Shown in pieces: positions 19,191 to 29,554 of a DNA stretch of 64,000 nucleotides. Within the stretch, counting starts at the first letter, position 1. Each line of letters begins with the position of its first letter. Position numbers and translations under genes: made by a program. The stretch is from Stentor roeselii (lineage: Eukaryota; Ciliophora; Heterotrichea; Heterotrichida; Stentoridae). Below the pieces are notes generated by a model, which did no database searches, was not told where the DNA came from, and was given only the letters and a program-made list of their open reading frames with translations. The stretch spans positions 62,001 to 126,000 of the forward strand of contig RSEH01000061.1 in NCBI GenBank assembly GCA_006503475.1, read 5' to 3'.

Positions 19191-20085
19191 TTTATTAGTT
19201 TTTATGAGTTTTTATGGATTTTTGTTGGTTTATGAAGGTTAGATTTCTTTTTGTTTTTAATGGTTTTTATATTAAGATTGATTTTATTAGAAAGCGTTTT
19301 CTATTTAAATGGCGTAAGAATATTGAAATTTATTTTCATGAGAAACTTTTGGATATAGGTTGTTTAAAGTGTTAAAAATTATTGATTCTTATTGAAAATA
19401 TATTTTTTTTCAATCAGATTCAAAGCTCTGAAATTTTTAGATATGGAAAGATCATGAAAAAGGTAAAAATCCTTCATTTCTAAAAATTTTCTTAAAAAGA
19501 TTACGATGGATTTTGTAATCATAGGCTAACAAATTCTATGGAAAATTATCAAAGAAGATTAGAAATTAATCATAAAGAGGAATCACTGATTCAACTCTCC
19601 ATTGAATCGAAAACTTTTCATTGAAATTCAGGATCAGAAAGCCGAACTAGATGCCTTTGTTTCAAGCTTAACATTGGAACACTCTTGCTTGCAAGCATCA
19701 TTTCTTTTTGAGATAACTTCAACCCAGGTGACCGAACCAAAGTCAACTTTTTTCTTTCGTTGCCTGAGGTTTCGGCCACATCTTGATTATTTTTGATTTT
19801 TGAAGACCTTTTAAAACAACAGCCCATAATTATAAGAAAATGTTTGAATCGGAAATAAAGTATTAAACATCAAATATTAAAGTTATAAAATAATTCATGA
19901 ATGGTATTTTAAAGAAAAACTTGAAAAATACTAAAAAAGCTGAAATTTCTTAAATAACATAAAAAAAAATTCAAATGTTGAAACTTTACTTGAACAACTC
20001 TAATAATTAATTCAACCAAAATGATTAAAACTCAACATTCAGATCCTAATAATCAAAAAATAACCAAAATTAATCTATTCACATC
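19191..20085. other. intergenic, holds one possible small gene
   Basis: Apart from the doubtful small minus-strand frame at 19618-19827, this 0.9 kb AT-rich stretch shows nothing I can name. Confidence 0.45.
19618..19827 (-). CDS. possible small acylated protein
   Basis: A 69-residue frame with a real ATG, starting MGCCFKRSSK. G2, C3, C4 and the basic residues after them are typical of dual myristoylation and palmitoylation. The rest is basic and Ser/Lys-rich with no domain. No homologue is recognised and the opposite strand is also open here, so it may be chance. Confidence 0.4.
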   Translation of the reverse strand: MGCCFKRSSKIKNNQDVAETSGNERKKLTLVRSPGLKLSQKEMMLASKSVPMLSLKQRHLVRLSDPEFQ

Positions 20086-20799
20086 TTAATTCCTCCAAAA
20101 CTTCCAAAATTTCCAAGAAAACTTCCGAGGCGGGTTATTCATTTTCACCTGTCTCTGCAGTCCTTCCCTCTCAGTTTCAGACTCAGCATAAAGTAGACTA
20201 GTCCTCATCAAAGCAATTCTAAGTCTTTCAATTTCACTAAGTCCTTCATTATACTTAGAGTTAAGTGTCAAGTACTTCATCATGATTTCCTCAGTATCAT
20301 TTTCCACTTTCGTGCTAAACCTGGCGCTTTTGACAGTTTTGCTAAGGACTTTATTATTTTCCTGCAGTTGTTTAATAAACTTCTTGTTTTGGTCAACAAT
20401 CAATTCAAGTTCGCGGTTTCTTGCATTTAAAAGCTGAAGTTTTTCGTTTTCCATTTGAAGCTGCTCGACTGTTGAATAAAGAATTTTTATTTCTTTCTTG
20501 ATTTCCAAGTTTTCTCTTGATAAACCCTCGTTTGAGGACTTTGTTGCTTTAAGCTCATCTTCGTATTCTTCAAGGACTTCGTCTCTTTCTTTGAGGATTG
20601 AATAGTTTTCAACTTTTAGCTTTTTTATCTCTTCTAAGTGGCTTTCGATTTGAGTTTCAAGTAGGGAAACTTTTAGATGGTCGTTCAAGGATGATCGGAA
20701 CTGGTCTGAGTCTTGACTTGAGTTTATTGTTACGACTTCTGGGATTTCGTCTGAAGCCAGGTCTAGACTTATCTGGCTTATGTGGATTTTGTGATGCAT
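20086..20799 (-). CDS. coiled-coil protein (source of two broken copies)
   Basis: The 237-residue protein is mostly one long coiled coil (about 45-215) with heptads rich in E, K, L and N, such as KVENYSILKERDEVLEEYED. The last residues KFSWKFWKFWRN are strongly aromatic and basic and could dip into a membrane surface. No catalytic motif. It is divergent from the thioredoxin-ZZ gene at 21464, and the pair behaves as one unit: fragments of the same pair recur at 23174-23909 and 24529-27208, where this gene is broken both times. Confidence 0.75.
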   Translation of the reverse strand: MHHKIHISQISLDLASDEIPEVVTINSSQDSDQFRSSLNDHLKVSLLETQIESHLEEIKKLKVENYSILKERDEVLEEYEDELKATKSSNEGLSRENLEIKKEIKILYSTVEQLQMENEKLQLLNARNRELELIVDQNKKFIKQLQENNKVLSKTVKSARFSTKVENDTEEIMMKYLTLNSKYNEGLSEIERLRIALMRTSLLYAESETEREGLQRQVKMNNPPRKFSWKFWKFWRN

Positions 20800-21463
20800 G
20801 GATTAATTTATTGTTTGGGAAATTTTTAGATTTTTTTGGAATTCGAATTTTTTTAGATTTAAAGGGTTTGGAGAATATTGGAGAAATTTTTTGATTTGAG
20901 TGCCTGGGATAGGGTTTTATGGAATAAATTAAGTTTTTTGTGGATTTTTTGAATTTTCTTGGATTCTGAAGATATGGTGTAGGGTATGTTTATAAATTTT
21001 GGAAAGTTTCATTTAGAGATATGGTGTAGGGGTATGTTTATAAATTTTGGAAAGTTTCATTTGATGATTGGTTATGGTATAAATAATAATCTCTATTCTC
21101 TGAATACTTATATTCAAAGTAGCTTCAACTTTCTAAAATTTTATGAAAACTGATATTATTCCAGATAAACTTATAATGATTATACCAAGAAATTCTAAGA
21201 TGAAATTTTAGAAACTAGAATTTCTTCATTCCAAATCAAAACAACTATATTTGAAGCCCAAATGAAATAAACAAACTTCAAGAAAATATCAAAACCCTCC
21301 TAATACAAAATCTCAATCTTCTCAAAAACACTAAAACCAAATTCTTCAATTCCTTTCCTTCCACAAGCCATCCTTTCTTCTCCAGTGATTAAAAAAAATT
21401 CCATTTCACACCTATTAAACCCCTAAACTTTCCATATTCCTTATGAAAATAATATCCATATAA
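20800..21463. promoter_or_regulatory. divergent intergenic region of the cassette
   Basis: The 664 bp between the coiled-coil and thioredoxin-ZZ genes is itself duplicated in the later copies, so it marks the cassette. It ends with a TATAAATG context at the start codon (21459-21466) and contains a 47-bp tandem duplication at 20969-21062. Confidence 0.55.
20969..21062. repeat. 47-bp tandem duplication
   Basis: Two adjacent copies of a unit starting gatatggtgtaggg, about 47 bp apart. The related stretch near 25310 has a single copy, so the doubling happened after the cassettes separated. Confidence 0.85.
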
Positions 21464-22948
21464 ATGTCAGACGAGCTAAGAACACTAGCAGAGTCCTTAT
21501 TCACCAAACTAGAAGCGCATCATTTCATCCCAGGCGCATTTACCTCAACAACTGAGCTTTACTTAAGCCGAAAAGACCAGCCAGCAACATACAAAAGTAT
21601 CTCAGCCTCTGGAAAAGTCGAGAACAATGAAGCCTTTCAAGGTTCACTGACAGAAGAAGAGAAAGGATCAGTTGAAATAGAGCTCAAGTTCGGACCTTCT
21701 GTTGGAGATGTCTGCCCTGACCTGCCTGTGAAGGTAACTGCGACGAAAGAAGACAGGCTTCTTCATTTCGCTGAAGAAGACCCCAAAGTTTATTTGATTG
21801 ACTTCTGGGCTACTTGGTGCGGACCTTGTCAGGGACCCATGGAACATAATCAAGAAATGCTGGAAAATAACCCTGGGTGGGAAGGCAAGGCTGAAATTTT
21901 AGCGATTTCTTTGGATGATGATACTGATGCTGTTATTAAGAGGATTGATGAAAGAGGATGGCAGAAAGTCACTTCTTTATGGGCTGGACCTGAAGGCTTC
22001 GGAGAAGTTGCTGCTAGAAAGTTTGATGTCAATGGAATTCCTACTTGTGCTCTTGTTCATAAAAGCAAGGTACTTTGGATCGGACATCCCTCTGAAAGGA
22101 AATTAGAAGAAGATATCAATTCGCTTATTGAAGGAAAGTCTATTGAGGTAAAAATTGATGCACCGGCAGCAGCAGGTGCAGCTCAAGACTACACCCCAGA
22201 AGCCCACAACGAAATGTTAACCCGAGCCTCTGAAAAATTAACCGAGTTCTCCTCAAAGTATCCAAATTTAAAAGCTCCCGATGTTGCCTCAGTCCACACT
22301 TTAAAAATCGAGAAAGGAAAAGACTTAGTCTCAACTTACACCTTTTACATTCTCGGAGGATTCCTTTCAAAGCACCGAGCAGCTGGAGAAGAAATCGTAA
22401 AAGAACTATCTGAAATCTTCCCAAACGCAAATAACCGAGTCCGTTTCATCGAAACCGTAACAATAGTAAGAGGCGAGTCGTGCAACCTTTGCAACAACGC
22501 ACTCGATGCAAGCCAAGTTCAATATTTATGCATTTTCTGTGAACCCGCTCATTATCACTGTGAAGCCTGCCACAACCAAGAGAGAGAAGGAGTCGCTTCA
22601 GCCAAATTGGCTCATCCTCATCATCTTTACAGAATCGCCCCTGAATGTGAAGCTCTTGATGAGATTAGATTTGGGAAGAACATGTTTAATCAGAATAAAA
22701 TTCATGAAACTGAACCTGATAGAACTCATCGAGGAGTTGGATGTGACAATAGAAATGATCCTGTTACTGGATGTGAAGGACCTGTTGTTGGAATCAGGTA
22801 TAAATGTGTTCATTGTCCTGATTATGACTTTTGTGAAACATGCTTTGGAAAGTGGCAAAATCCTCCTGATCCTTCTATGGTTGAAACTGCGAAGAAAATG
22901 GGACACTTGAAGAGCCATGTTTGGGCTGTTATGCACTATCCTTCTTAA
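21464..22948 (+). CDS. thioredoxin-like protein with two ZZ zinc fingers, CGPC intact
   Basis: The 494-residue protein combines an N-terminal region of unknown fold (1-85), a TlpA/nucleoredoxin-type thioredoxin domain (about 86-225) with redox motif W118-C119-G-P-C122 and cis-proline in GIPT (P193), a helical middle, and two ZZ-type zinc modules: C340-C343-C356-C359-C366-C369, then C427 to C460 with H480 and H485. Nucleoredoxin-like proteins reduce disulfides; ZZ modules bind proteins. The combination is unusual. It is the only one of three full copies in the window with both redox cysteines, so it is the likely active member. No signal peptide, hence cytosolic or nuclear. Confidence 0.85.
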   Translation: MSDELRTLAESLFTKLEAHHFIPGAFTSTTELYLSRKDQPATYKSISASGKVENNEAFQGSLTEEEKGSVEIELKFGPSVGDVCPDLPVKVTATKEDRLLHFAEEDPKVYLIDFWATWCGPCQGPMEHNQEMLENNPGWEGKAEILAISLDDDTDAVIKRIDERGWQKVTSLWAGPEGFGEVAARKFDVNGIPTCALVHKSKVLWIGHPSERKLEEDINSLIEGKSIEVKIDAPAAAGAAQDYTPEAHNEMLTRASEKLTEFSSKYPNLKAPDVASVHTLKIEKGKDLVSTYTFYILGGFLSKHRAAGEEIVKELSEIFPNANNRVRFIETVTIVRGESCNLCNNALDASQVQYLCIFCEPAHYHCEACHNQEREGVASAKLAHPHHLYRIAPECEALDEIRFGKNMFNQNKIHETEPDRTHRGVGCDNRNDPVTGCEGPVVGIRYKCVHCPDYDFCETCFGKWQNPPDPSMVETAKKMGHLKSHVWAVMHYPS

Positions 22949-23767
22949 GTAGATTAAGCTTAGATTTGGGTTTAGAGATGGAGGGATTGGAGAGTTGGAT
23001 ATTGAATAGGAAAGTTATTTATTAGAATAATTTGTTTTATTTGGGTGCTATTATTTTTATCTTTTGAAGCATATTTTTCTTACTTTTAATAAAGGACTTG
23101 GTATGGGTTCAGGCTTAGCATCTAACAGTTCAAAACTAAATGATTTTATATAGGGTATTACAAGATGAGTTCTACCACTTCAGGGATTTCTTCTGAAGCC
23201 AGGCCTAGACTTATCTGGCTTATGTGGACTTTGTAATGCTTAGATTAATTTATAGTTTGGGAAATTCAAATTTTTTGAGGATTTTTTTTAGGTTTGAAGG
23301 GTTAAGAGAAAATTGGAATACTTTTTTGTTTAGAATGTTTGGATTCTTAAGATTTGATGTTGGGTTAAAGTTTATGGATTATCAATAGTTTCATTTGGTG
23401 CGATATCAATAATAGTCTCTATCCTCTGAATACTTTACTTAAAGTATCTTGTACTTTCTAAAATTTGATGAAATCTGATGTTATTCCAGATAAAACTTAT
23501 AATAATTTTACCAAGATGAAATTCTAGAAACTAAAATTTTTCATTCTACATCAAAACAACTGTATTTGAAGCACAAATTAAATAAACCAATCTCAAAACC
23601 CTCTCAATTCGAAATCTCAATCTTTTCAAAAAAATTCATCAAATTTCTTAAAACTTATTCCTTCCACAACCCATCCTTTCTTCTCGAGTGATTCAAAAAA
23701 AATCCAAATTCACACCTATTAAATCCCTAAATTCTCCACAATCCTTATTAAAATAATATCCATATAA
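22949..23767. other. intergenic with cassette copy B start
   Basis: The first 200 bp match the 3' flank of the 25724 gene (27209-27400). From 23174 on, the stretch resembles the divergent spacer at 20735-21463, showing that a truncated second cassette starts here. Confidence 0.7.
23174..23240 (-). pseudogene. 5' stub of coiled-coil gene (copy B)
   Basis: About 20 codons matching the N-terminal coding part of the gene at 20086-20799. The start codon is lost (ctt where the parent has cat on the plus strand) and the rest of the gene is missing. Confidence 0.8.
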
Positions 23768-23909
23768 ATGTCAGACCAACTAAGAGCACTAGCAGAGTTC
23801 TTATTCACCAAACTAGAAGAGCATCATTTCATTCCAGGCATTTTTACCTCGAAACTGAGATTTACTTAAGCCGAAAAGACCAGCCAAAAACGTACAATTA
23901 TATCTTAGC
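23768..23909 (+). pseudogene. 5' stub of thioredoxin-ZZ gene (copy B)
   Basis: The ATG, its TATAAATG context and about 47 codons match the gene at 21464. There is a 1-nt frameshift near 23847, and homology ends at about 23909, where the sequence passes directly into the downstream repeat also found at 27449. Internal deletion explains this. Confidence 0.88.
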
Positions 23910-24513
23910 ACTAAAATCACAAATAATAGAAATCTAAAGAATATACCCTTTGAGAGTAAAATTCATTTTTTCTTCAACATAATTGATGATACCCTAACAT
24001 TTCTGAGATATATATCTTGACATCAGGAGTAGAGACCAATAAATATAATAAACTATGCTAAAAAGCTCGTGAATTACCTTATCTGAAGTTTCTATTTAAA
24101 TGAAAAACACAAAATATCCTATTGATATGTCGAAATCGAATATTTCTTAATACTGATTGTTATTGATATCTCTTATAATAATTTTCTATTTGATCACATT
24201 TTAATGGTTTGTAAAATAAATCTTAATTAGAAAGAGAATATCAAGATTAAGGTCTAATCATTATGAGGATATATTAGAAGATAGATCAGATTTATTGAAT
24301 TATAAATGGCTTAAATAGCAGGTTAATTTTTAAATAAAACCTAGCACATAAAATTTAAGTTTAGATAACATCATTCAAGTAGAAACTGAAAAATATTTTA
24401 TTTAATGAAGAGGATTAACTTAAGAGTTTATTATTTAATAGAATGCATATAATATCTGATGATAATTTCTATTGTTTTATTACTTGTTTACACAATCATA
24501 TAATTTGGTTCAG
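23907..24513. repeat. cassette 3' repeat, copy 1
   Basis: About 600 AT-rich bases that match 27449-28035 throughout (for example taccctttgagtgtgaaatt and the stretch around gatgataccctaacatt). Noncoding as far as can be seen. It forms the 3' end of the duplicated cassette. Confidence 0.88.
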
Positions 24514-24528
24514 ACTAAAATAAATCCT

Positions 24529-25134
24529 AAAGTAGACTAGTCCTCATCAAAGCGATTCTAAGTCTTTCAATTTCACTAAGTCCTTCATACTACTTAGAGT
24601 TAAGTGCCAAGCAATTTATCATAATTTCCTCAGTATCATTTTCCAATTTCGTGCTAAACCTGGCGCTTTTGACAGTTTTGATAAGGACTTTATTATTTTC
24701 CTGCAGTTGTTTAATAAACTTCTTGTTTTGGTCAACAATCAATTCAAGTTCGCGGTTTCTTGCATTCAAAAGCTGAAGTTTTTCGTTTTCCATTTGAAGC
24801 TGCTCTACTGTTGAATAAAGAATTTTTATTTCTTTCTTGATTTCCAAGTTTTCTCTCGATAAACCCTCGTTTGAGGACTTTGTTGCTTTAAGCTCATCTT
24901 CGTATTCTTCAAGGACTTCGTCTCTTTCTTTGAGTATTGAATAGTTTTCAACTTTTAACTTTTTTATCTCTTCTAAGTGGCTTTCGATTTGAGTTTCAAG
25001 TAGGAAACTTTAGATTGTCATTCAAGGGTGATCAGAACTGGTCTGAGTCTTGACTTGAGTTTATTGTTACGATTTAAGGGATTTCATCTGAAACCAGGTC
25101 TAGACTTATGGCTTATGTGAATTTTGTGATGCAT
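24529..25134 (-). pseudogene. coiled-coil pseudogene (copy C)
   Basis: A near copy of 20190-20799. The last 35 or so codons of the parent (aromatic tail) are missing, and the 5' part has small indels near 25005 and 25108 that break the frame. An 85-codon open segment survives in the middle (24590-24847). Sequence identity to the parent is still high, so decay is recent. Confidence 0.88.
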
Positions 25135-25723
25135 GGATCAATTTATTGTTTGGGAAATTTTTAGATTTTTTTGGAATTCGAATTTTTTTAGGTTTGAAGG
25201 ATTTGGAGAATATTGGAAAATTTTTTTGTTTTAAGTGTCTGGGATAGGGTTTTATGGAATGGTTTAAGTTTTCTGTGGATTTTTTAGAATTTTCTTGGAT
25301 TTTGAAGATATGGTGTAGGGGTATGTTTATAAATTTTGGAAAGTTTCATTTGATGATTGTTATGGTATTAATAATAATCTCTATTATCTGAATACTTTTA
25401 ATTAATTTAGCTTTTACTTTATACAATTTGATGAAATCTGATGTTATTCCAGATAAAACTAATAATTTACCAAGATGGAATTTTAGAAACTAAAATTTCT
25501 TTATTCTAAATCAAAACAACTGTTTTGAAGCCCAAATTTAATGAGCCAACCTCAAGAAAATATCAAAACCCTCACAATGCAAAAACTCAATCTTCTCAAA
25601 AATATTATTCGAAATTCTTAAGACTTATTCCTTCCACTCTCCAGTGATTCAAGAAAATTTCAAATCCAAACCTATTAAATCCCTAAATTTTCCATAATAT
25701 TTATTAAAATAATATCCATATAA
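25135..25723. promoter_or_regulatory. divergent spacer of cassette copy C
   Basis: Homologous to 20800-21463 with one copy of the 47-bp unit and the same TATAAATG context at the gene start. No other feature is seen. Confidence 0.6.
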
Positions 25724-27208
25724 ATGTTAGACCAGCTAAGAGCACTTGCAGAGTCCTTATTCACCAAGTTAGAAGCGCATCATTTCATCCCAGGCACTTT
25801 AACCTCGACAACTGAGATTAACTTAAGCAAAAAAGACCAGTCAGTAACATACAATATTATCTCAGCCTTTGGAAAAGTGGAGAACAATGAAGCCTTTGAG
25901 AGTTCACTGACAGAAGAAGAGAAAAAATTTCTTCGATTGGATTTCATGTTCGGAACTTCTCCTGGCGATGTCTGCCCTGACCTTCCGGTGAAGATGGCTG
26001 CAACGAAAGAAGACAGACTTCTTCATTTCGCTGAAGAAGACCCGAAAGTCTATTTGATTGACTTCACTAGTTCGAATACATATTGTCAAAGATCAATCAA
26101 GGAAAATCATGAAATGCTGGAAAATAACCCTGGGTGGGAAGGCAAGGCTGAAATTTTAGAGATTTTATTGGATGATTATGATTTTGATAATGGGATTAAG
26201 AGGATTGATGAAAAAGGATGGAATAAAGCAACTTTTTTATGGGGTGGACCTAAAGGCTTAGATGATTTTGCTCCTAGAATATTTGATCTCAATCGAATTC
26301 CTACTTGTGCTCTTGTTCATAAAAGCAAGATACTTTGGATTGGATCTTTCTTTGAAAGGAAATTTGAAGAAGATATCAATTCACTTATTGAAGGAAAGCC
26401 TTTTGAGTTATACAGTGATGCACCGGTACCAGCAGATGAATCTCAAGACTTTACCCCAGAAGCCCTCAACGAAATGTTTACCCGAGCATCCGAAAAATTA
26501 ACCGAGTTTTCCTCAAAGTATCCTGATATAGATATTCCAGATGTTTCCTCAATCCGCACTTCAAGAATAAACAAAGGAAAAGACTTTGTCTCAAGCTACA
26601 CCTTCAGCATCCACGAATTATACTTTTCAATGCACCGAGCAGCAGTACAAGAAATCATAAAAGAACTATCTGAAATCTTCCCAAAACTAAAAAAAAAAAT
26701 CTATTTCATCGAAATGGTGACAATCGTAAGAGGCGAATCATGCAACCTTTGCAATAACGCACTCGATGCAAGCCAAGTTCAATATTTATGCGTTTTCTGT
26801 GAACCTGCTCATTATCACTGTGAAGCTTGCCACAACCAAGAGAGAGAAGGAGTCGCTTCAGCCAAATTAGCTCATCCTCATTATCTCTACAGAGTCGGCC
26901 CTGAAAGTGAAGCTCTTGATGAAATGAAAATTGGTAAAAATACGTTTTGTCAGAATGAATTTCATGAAACTGAACCTGATAGAACTCATATAGGAGTCGA
27001 ATGTAACAATAGAAATGATCCTGATACTCAATATAATGGACTTGTTGTTGGGGTTAGGTATAAATGTGCTCATTGTTCGGATTATCAATTTTGTGAAAGA
27101 TGCTTTGGAAAGTGGTGTAATAATCCCGATCCTTCTATGGTTGAAACTGCGAAGAATATGGGACACTTGAAGAGCCATGTTTGGATTGTTATGCACTATC
27201 CATCTTAA
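25724..27208 (+). CDS. thioredoxin-ZZ paralogue without CxxC
   Basis: It is exactly 494 residues long, as is the 21464 gene, and colinear with it. In the thioredoxin domain the redox motif is gone: where the paralogue has W118-C-G-P-C122 this one reads N-T-Y-C-Q, with both tryptophans lost and one cysteine at a shifted position (121). The cis-proline (RIPT, P193) and all ZZ1 and ZZ2 cysteines are kept. The frame is intact, so it looks like a functional protein that gave up redox chemistry, perhaps a binding protein or a regulator of the active copy. Its upstream partner gene is a pseudogene. Confidence 0.85.
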   Translation: MLDQLRALAESLFTKLEAHHFIPGTLTSTTEINLSKKDQSVTYNIISAFGKVENNEAFESSLTEEEKKFLRLDFMFGTSPGDVCPDLPVKMAATKEDRLLHFAEEDPKVYLIDFTSSNTYCQRSIKENHEMLENNPGWEGKAEILEILLDDYDFDNGIKRIDEKGWNKATFLWGGPKGLDDFAPRIFDLNRIPTCALVHKSKILWIGSFFERKFEEDINSLIEGKPFELYSDAPVPADESQDFTPEALNEMFTRASEKLTEFSSKYPDIDIPDVSSIRTSRINKGKDFVSSYTFSIHELYFSMHRAAVQEIIKELSEIFPKLKKKIYFIEMVTIVRGESCNLCNNALDASQVQYLCVFCEPAHYHCEACHNQEREGVASAKLAHPHYLYRVGPESEALDEMKIGKNTFCQNEFHETEPDRTHIGVECNNRNDPDTQYNGLVVGVRYKCAHCSDYQFCERCFGKWCNNPDPSMVETAKNMGHLKSHVWIVMHYPS

Positions 27209-28618
27209 TTAGATTAAGCTTAGAATCAGGGTTATATCTAGAGGAATAATTTGATGTGGATTTAAAATAGGGAAAGTTATTTATTGGATTAATTTGTTTT
27301 CTTTGTTTGGGTTTTATTATATTTAGCTTTGAAACGCATTTTTTCTTAGTTTAAATAAAGGAGTTGCTATGAGTTCAGGCTTAACATCTCTGACAGATAA
27401 AGGTTATAGAAAGTTTTATAAGCAAATAGTTATCTAATAAGATAAAACAGCACTAAATCACAAATAATATAAAAATAAAGGATATACCCTTTGAGTGTGA
27501 AATTCATTCTATCTTCAACCTAATTGATGATACCCTAACATTTCTGAGATATATATTTTGATTATATTGAGATCGGAAATAGAGATGATTCAATGAATAT
27601 GATAAACTATACCAAAACTTCATGGATTATCTTATCTGAAGTTTTTATTTAAATTAGAAACACAAAATATGTAATTTATATGTTGAAATTGAATATTTCT
27701 TCATATTGATAGTCATTCATATCTTTAATTTTTAATTTTCTATTTGATCACATTTTAATGGTTCTTAAAATAAATCTTACTTAGAAAGAGAATACATTAG
27801 AAGATAGATCAGATTTTATTGAATTATGAATGGCCCAATACCAAGTTAATTTATAAATAAAAACCAGCACATAAAAATAAGTTTAGATTACATCCTTAAA
27901 GTACAAACTCAAAACTATTTTATTTACTGAAGAGGATTAACCTAAGAGTTTATTCTTTAATAGAATGCATACAATATCTGATGATAATTTCTATTATTCT
28001 ATTACTTGTTTACACAATCATATAATTTGATTCAGAGTATTTTAAAATATATTTGCCTTCGATATCACAATAAATAAAAGTGTTTATTAAAATTTTAATT
28101 ATTAGTTTAAGATTTGCCAAGATAGGTTCTCGAAAACAAATACTGAAAATAATTAATAGTAAATATAAAGAATCAACGATATTTTATTTTTCATAAATCT
28201 TCTTTCATATATCAATCTTTAATTTTTGTAGAAATAATAAATATACCATAATTTAGAAGGATTAAATAAATAATATTATATGTATTCAGTAAAATCATAG
28301 ATATAATTTAACTTAGATTTCATAAATTACATTAATACAATTTTTTGTCTAAAGAATAAAATGTTTGTATCTTTTCTTATAAACAAACAGAGATTCTTTG
28401 AAAGTATAGTATTTTTTAATTATTAGAAAACTTGATTTATTCAACAATTTTTAATTTAAAAGTTTCAAATAAAATTTCAAGATTTGAGAGTTAAGAAAAT
28501 CTAAATCTCTATTTACCATTCATAAAAACAAAATTTCAAAGCTTTTCAGATTATTTTATTGATTTTATCAATCAACCCTAAAAAATAAATCCCTTTATTC
28601 TAGTTATTAATCTATTAT
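27209..28618. other. intergenic, mostly repeat copy 2
   Basis: Up to 27448 it matches the 3' flank of the 21464 gene; 27449-28035 is the second copy of the cassette repeat. The remaining 580 bp is AT-rich with no visible gene. Confidence 0.55.
27449..28035. repeat. cassette 3' repeat, copy 2
   Basis: It matches 23907-24513. Here it lies about 240 bp beyond the thioredoxin-ZZ stop, which is the original arrangement; in copy 1 it is fused to the gene stub. Confidence 0.88.
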
Positions 28619-29419
28619 CTAAAATTTCTTAGTTGCTTCATAAGATATAATCTCCAAGCACTCTTCATCCAAATCTTTGGTCTTCATAAAAAGTTCTAAA
28701 TTCTTATAAATTTGAAAGATTTCCACGAAAAGTCCAACTGCAAAAATACCAGTAAATGCTGCAACTAAACCAAATGACGACAAAAAAATAATCATATATA
28801 CTAAAATAAAAATTCTGGTAAATATCATGAAGATAAGGAAGATCGAATAGCAAAAGACTAGTTTAGGTTTTAATTCTCTTAACACTCCAATGTTAAAAAA
28901 TTCAAACAATATCAAATAAGGGCAAACAACAAGTTTAACAATAGAAATTTTTATACATATTTTCACTAGTTTTATCACAGAACTTTCTATTAAAATTTCA
29001 TTTTCATCAGAAGAAAAAGGATTAGAGTAAGGTTTAGGTGGTTTCAAATCATTAACCCCATAAAAATCTGATATGCACATTGGTGAACTGTAAATCTGTT
29101 CTAGAACATCAAGAGGATGTTTGAGGTTATTGAAGGTTTCTTGATGAATTATTGAAAATGAAGAGTCGATGTGAATTTCAGATTCTGAAATAGATTTTTC
29201 ATGTAATGATTCATTTTTTTCAAACTCGGAATCGTTATCTTCATTACTTGAACGAGATTGATTTTCCAAGTTCTCGGTATTGTTTAAACTGGATTTACTT
29301 GGTAAGAGAATATCAATTGACTCTTTTTCACTTGTTTTATTGTAGCTTTCGGTTGAATTGTTGATAGAACTGTTCAAGGATCTAGATTTTTTGTTGCTGG
29401 AATGATCAGAGTTTGACAT
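28619..29419 (-). CDS. multi-span membrane protein, PLD-YGIND family, member 1
   Basis: The 266-residue protein is counted from the first real ATG (29417-29419, MSNSDHSSNKKSR); the frame is open further upstream but lacks an ATG. The N-terminal 110 residues are Ser/Asn/Glu-rich and probably disordered. A conserved block follows: LKHPLDVLEQIYSSPMCISD then FYGVNDL. The rest has about four hydrophobic segments (roughly 150-175, 190-210, 212-235). Five proteins in this window share this plan. I recognise no known family. It is likely a membrane protein with a cytosolic N-terminus. It lies 135 bp downstream of member 2 on the same strand. Confidence 0.75.
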   Translation of the reverse strand: MSNSDHSSNKKSRSLNSSINNSTESYNKTSEKESIDILLPSKSSLNNTENLENQSRSSNEDNDSEFEKNESLHEKSISESEIHIDSSFSIIHQETFNNLKHPLDVLEQIYSSPMCISDFYGVNDLKPPKPYSNPFSSDENEILIESSVIKLVKICIKISIVKLVVCPYLILFEFFNIGVLRELKPKLVFCYSIFLIFMIFTRIFILVYMIIFLSSFGLVAAFTGIFAVGLFVEIFQIYKNLELFMKTKDLDEECLEIISYEATKKF

Positions 29420-29554
29420 ATTATCAGTAAAGTATAAAATTTTTAATGATCTTTGAGTTGATAAGTTATTTAAACTCTCAAAGTTTATATTCAATCTATT
29501 ATAGACCTTGATAGTATTTGAATACAAGGAATAAAATTAAAAAAAATTATTAAT

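Noticed and set aside
28619-29527. Longer version of membrane protein member 1 starting at 29527
   Set aside because: The codon there is TTG; the first ATG is at 29417-29419 and gives a sensible N-terminus.
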